Under the pieces are notes generated by a model. That model searched no databases and was not told where the DNA came from. It saw only the letters and a list, made by a program, of their open reading frames with translations. This document shows, one piece after another, positions 37,689 to 39,372 of a DNA stretch of 39,372 nt. Both the position numbers and the translations under genes were made by a program. Every line of letters begins with the position of its first letter. The first letter of the stretch is position 1. Source of the DNA: DUPQ01 sp964563155 (GTDB taxonomy: Bacteria; Bacillota; Clostridia; DUPQ01); the NCBI GenBank assembly GCA_964563155.1, contig CAZLVL010000020.1, positions 1 to 39,372 on the forward strand. Direction: 5' to 3'.

Positions 37689-38066
37689 TTAACCTTCCTT
37701 TATAGTATCTTTAAATTTTTCCTTTATTTTTTCAAAACTCTCATCGCTCAAGACATGTTCAATACGACAGGCATCTTGATCTGCAGTTTCTTCATCCACC
37801 CCTAGACTTACTAAAATCTTGGTTAGGGTAAGATGGCGATGATAAATCTTTTCAGCTATTTTTAAGCCTTCTGGCTTTAGGCTAATATGTCCTTTTTCAT
37901 CTATATCAATATATTCATGTTTTTTTAGCAGATTAACTGCTCTACTTATACTTGGCTTAGAGTAGCCAGTATGGTTAACTATGTCAATAGAACGTACAAT
38001 ACCAGACTCTTTACTTAGTATAAGTATAGCCTCTAAATACATTTCTGCTGACTCTTGAATGTTCAT
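37689..38066 (-). CDS. DtxR/MntR-family metal-dependent regulator
   Basis: A 125-aa repressor without an SH3 domain, first in an operon with the URO-D-like gene. The winged helix lies at residues 5-65 (SIDIVNHTGYSKPSISRAVNLLKKHEYI). The dimerisation and metal-binding domain follows with YHRH (H76, H78) and ACRIEHVLSDE (C100, E103, H104). Position 9 is methionine. M9 and C100 match the metal ligands of DtxR and IdeR (Met and Cys), whereas MntR has Asp and Glu, so iron (or cobalt) is a more likely effector than manganese. This is inference from the alignment by eye. Confidence 0.88.
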   Translation of the reverse strand: MNIQESAEMYLEAILILSKESGIVRSIDIVNHTGYSKPSISRAVNLLKKHEYIDIDEKGHISLKPEGLKIAEKIYHRHLTLTKILVSLGVDEETADQDACRIEHVLSDESFEKIKEKFKDTIKEG

Positions 38067-38096
38067 TAAATCACCCTTTTTAAATATTTTTGATTA

Positions 38097-38126
38097 AGTA
38101 TAATATATCATAAAACAAATGGTCAA
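38097..38126 (-). promoter_or_regulatory. Promoter of the DtxR-type regulator gene
   Basis: On the minus strand TTGACC and TATACT are 18 bases apart. The -35 box overlaps the stop codon of the EamA gene. The AT-rich stretch between contains small dyads that might be an operator. Confidence 0.6.
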
Positions 38127-39115
38127 CTAAGCTTCTTTTTATAACTTTTCCTTTTTATAGGGATGGAAACCAATGAAATCCCCACAAAGATAAGAAAACA
38201 ACCTAAAATCTCTTTAAAAGAAAGAACTTGTTGCAATATGAGCCAACCTGCTAGGACAGCGAAAACTGATTCCATGCTCATAATTAATGAGGCAACAGGG
38301 GCTGACAAGTTCTTTTGTGCAATTATCTGCATGGTATAGCCAATTCCTGTAGTTATTACTCCTGAAAAGACTATAGGAAGAAGGGCAAGATAAATTGCAG
38401 AAAAATCTATAGTCTCATAAATCAGCATTAAGATAGCTGAAAAGAAACCACATGTGAAAAATTGTATTAAGGCCAATTTAAGGCTATCTGTCTTTGGTGA
38501 AAAATGCTCTATTACCATTATTTGTCCAGCAAATAAGAAGGAGCTTCCCAGCACTAAAAAATCTCCTATGTTAAGAGCAAACTCTTTATTTATAAACAGT
38601 AAAAAGGAGCCAAGAAGGGCGAAGGCCACACTTATCCAGACTATCTTAGGGATTTTTCTTTTGAAAAAGACCCCAACAATGGGAACAATTATGATGTATA
38701 AAACAGTTATAAATCCAGCTTTCCCAACTGAAGTATATCTAATTCCATTCATCTGTAATAAATTAGCAAAGACCAGAATAATACCACAAATGCTACCTGC
38801 TATTAGGGTATCTTTTGTAATAAAAAAGCCTGGTGTTTTGTTGTTAGCTTTATCTTCTTTTAGGACCAAGGTATTTGCATCTAACTTCTTGCTATTTGTT
38901 CTTTCAGTTTTTGCTTCTAGTTTATCTTTAATAAGGATAAAAATGAAAAGAATAAGAGAGGCTAATAAAAACCTTATAGCTGTAAAGGTAAAAACATCTA
39001 TATGTTCTAGAGCTTGCTTTTGAAAAGTAAAGGTAATACCCCAAATTACAGAAGTAAGTAAAAGCATAACCATGCTTCTAACTTGTTTTGCAGATAATGA
39101 ACTTGTTTTTGCCAT
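38123..39115 (-). CDS. EamA/DMT-family transporter
   Basis: A 330-aa membrane protein of the drug/metabolite transporter superfamily, with ten predicted helices in two EamA repeats (MVMLLLTSVIWGITFTFQKQA in the first, LVLGSSFLFAGQIMVIEHFS in the second). A charged insert of about 40 residues (KDKLEAKTERTNSKKLDAN...) after the second helix is longer than usual. The solute is unknown. AAGGATT lies before the ATG at 39115. Its gene ends at the promoter of the DtxR-type regulator and follows the cupin gene by 13 bases, so it is probably cotranscribed with the latter. Confidence 0.88.
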   Translation of the reverse strand: MAKTSSLSAKQVRSMVMLLLTSVIWGITFTFQKQALEHIDVFTFTAIRFLLASLILFIFILIKDKLEAKTERTNSKKLDANTLVLKEDKANNKTPGFFITKDTLIAGSICGIILVFANLLQMNGIRYTSVGKAGFITVLYIIIVPIVGVFFKRKIPKIVWISVAFALLGSFLLFINKEFALNIGDFLVLGSSFLFAGQIMVIEHFSPKTDSLKLALIQFFTCGFFSAILMLIYETIDFSAIYLALLPIVFSGVITTGIGYTMQIIAQKNLSAPVASLIMSMESVFAVLAGWLILQQVLSFKEILGCFLIFVGISLVSIPIKRKSYKKKLS

Positions 39116-39128
39116 ATATTAATCCTTG

Positions 39129-39372
39129 TTATTTTTCTTTAAAGCACTCAATCATGCTAAGAGATGCTTTTGTGCTTATGGTACATTTATCTTTTAGAGA
39201 GTGAGGAATGAAAAAGTAATCTCCTTTTTTAATTTCCAAACTTACATTGTTCCAGTTTAAAAGTCCCACGCCCTCAATAATAACATAAATAGCAGCTGCT
39301 TGCTTGAGAAGGTAAGAATTATTTTCTGGTTTAGGATAAGAACTATTTTCTTGTTTAATGTAAGAATTATTT
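39129..39372 (-). CDS. C-terminal end of a cupin protein (mannose-6-phosphate isomerase-like), partial
   Basis: The frame is open to the window edge, so only the last 80 residues are seen. AAIYVIIEGVGLLNWNNVSLEIKKGDYFFIPHSL is a cupin strand pattern close to the C-terminal domain of class I ManA; the manA at the start of the window ends with a similar domain. Upstream in the frame lies an 8-residue imperfect repeat (NNSYIKQE, NSSYPKPE, NNSYLLKQ). It precedes the EamA gene on the same strand. Whether this is a second isomerase or another cupin cannot be told from this fragment. Confidence 0.7.
   Translation of the reverse strand, partial: NNSYIKQENSSYPKPENNSYLLKQAAAIYVIIEGVGLLNWNNVSLEIKKGDYFFIPHSLKDKCTISTKASLSMIECFKEK
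39313..39372 (-). repeat. 24-bp imperfect tandem repeat in the cupin gene, open at the window edge
   Basis: Two and a half copies of a 24-base unit beginning TAAGAA(T/C)TATTTTC on the plus strand (39313-39336, 39337-39360, 39361 onward). The unit length is a multiple of three, so copy-number change would keep the frame. Confidence 0.85.

Noticed and set aside
38454..39023. Long plus-strand open frame opposite the EamA gene
   Set aside because: It is a mirror of a membrane protein gene on the minus strand, has no ribosome binding site and reads as low-complexity antisense.
1..39372. CRISPR arrays, insertion sequences, prophage or integrated elements
   Set aside because: I saw no regular spaced repeats, no transposase or integrase, and no terminal inverted repeats or target duplications.

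Overview
The window is AT-rich chromosomal DNA whose gene content and order point to a low-GC Gram-positive bacterium of the class Clostridia (Firmicutes/Bacillota), possibly a Lachnospiraceae-like lineage; the family assignment is inference. The signs are heavy AGA/AGG use for arginine, strong AGGAGG-type ribosome binding sites, near-consensus sigma-A promoters, and Firmicute gene neighbourhoods (rpsF-ssb-rpsR, rpsO-pnp-M16 protease, dnaG-sigA with trmK-NIF3 nearby, ctsR-radA-carD-ispD). No phage, transposase or CRISPR array is visible. Most of the window is core genome with lineage-specific genes in between.

Layout. 1-2.2 kb: mannose-6-phosphate isomerase, then rpsF-ssb-rpsR behind their own promoter and ended by a GNRA-loop terminator. 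2.2-6.4 kb: rpsO, a structured RNA leader, pnp and an M16 protease, facing a small DUF6514-type gene with a possible 8-codon leader peptide. 6.6-9.6 kb: dnaG and the primary sigma factor. 9.7-12.5 kb: an orphan HipB-like regulator, a VanZ-like membrane protein, a GH36 alpha-galactosidase and a CAU tRNA that looks like tRNA-Ile2. 12.7-14.5 kb: trmK, NIF3 and the type A RNase P RNA. 14.6-21.4 kb: a DUF4234 protein and a six-gene operon encoding a gliding-type (GldA/GldF/GldG) ABC system with a DUF4340 partner and two proteins I do not recognise. This operon is the best candidate for an undescribed system. 21.5-24.3 kb: the redox repressor rex, translationally coupled to an EF-G paralogue with a degenerate G4 motif. 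24.4-28.6 kb: tdk, ctsR-radA (mcsA, mcsB and clpC absent), carD-ispD, and a divergent ispF meeting ispD tail to tail. 28.9-36.5 kb: a DUF6106 protein, an SH3/GH18 hydrolase, a flavin reductase, ddl, murI, a GH42-type trimerisation-domain glycosidase and an OGG1-type DNA glycosylase. 36.5-36.7 kb: a 6S RNA candidate. 36.8-39.4 kb, minus strand: a DtxR-type metalloregulator with a URO-D-like methyltransferase, an EamA transporter, and the C-terminal end of a cupin protein carrying a 24-bp tandem repeat at the window edge.

How the parts work together. Several segments join information processing to envelope and stress functions: RNA turnover (pnp, RNase P), replication and transcription initiation (dnaG, sigA, 6S RNA, CarD), redox and proteostasis control (rex, ctsR), peptidoglycan precursor synthesis (ddl, murI), isoprenoid supply (ispD, ispF) and DNA repair (radA, ogg). 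Regulation visible in the sequence includes an autoregulatory CtsR box over the ctsR start region, RNA leaders before rpsF and pnp, competing dyads before rex, and many ATGA or overlapping gene junctions that imply translational coupling.
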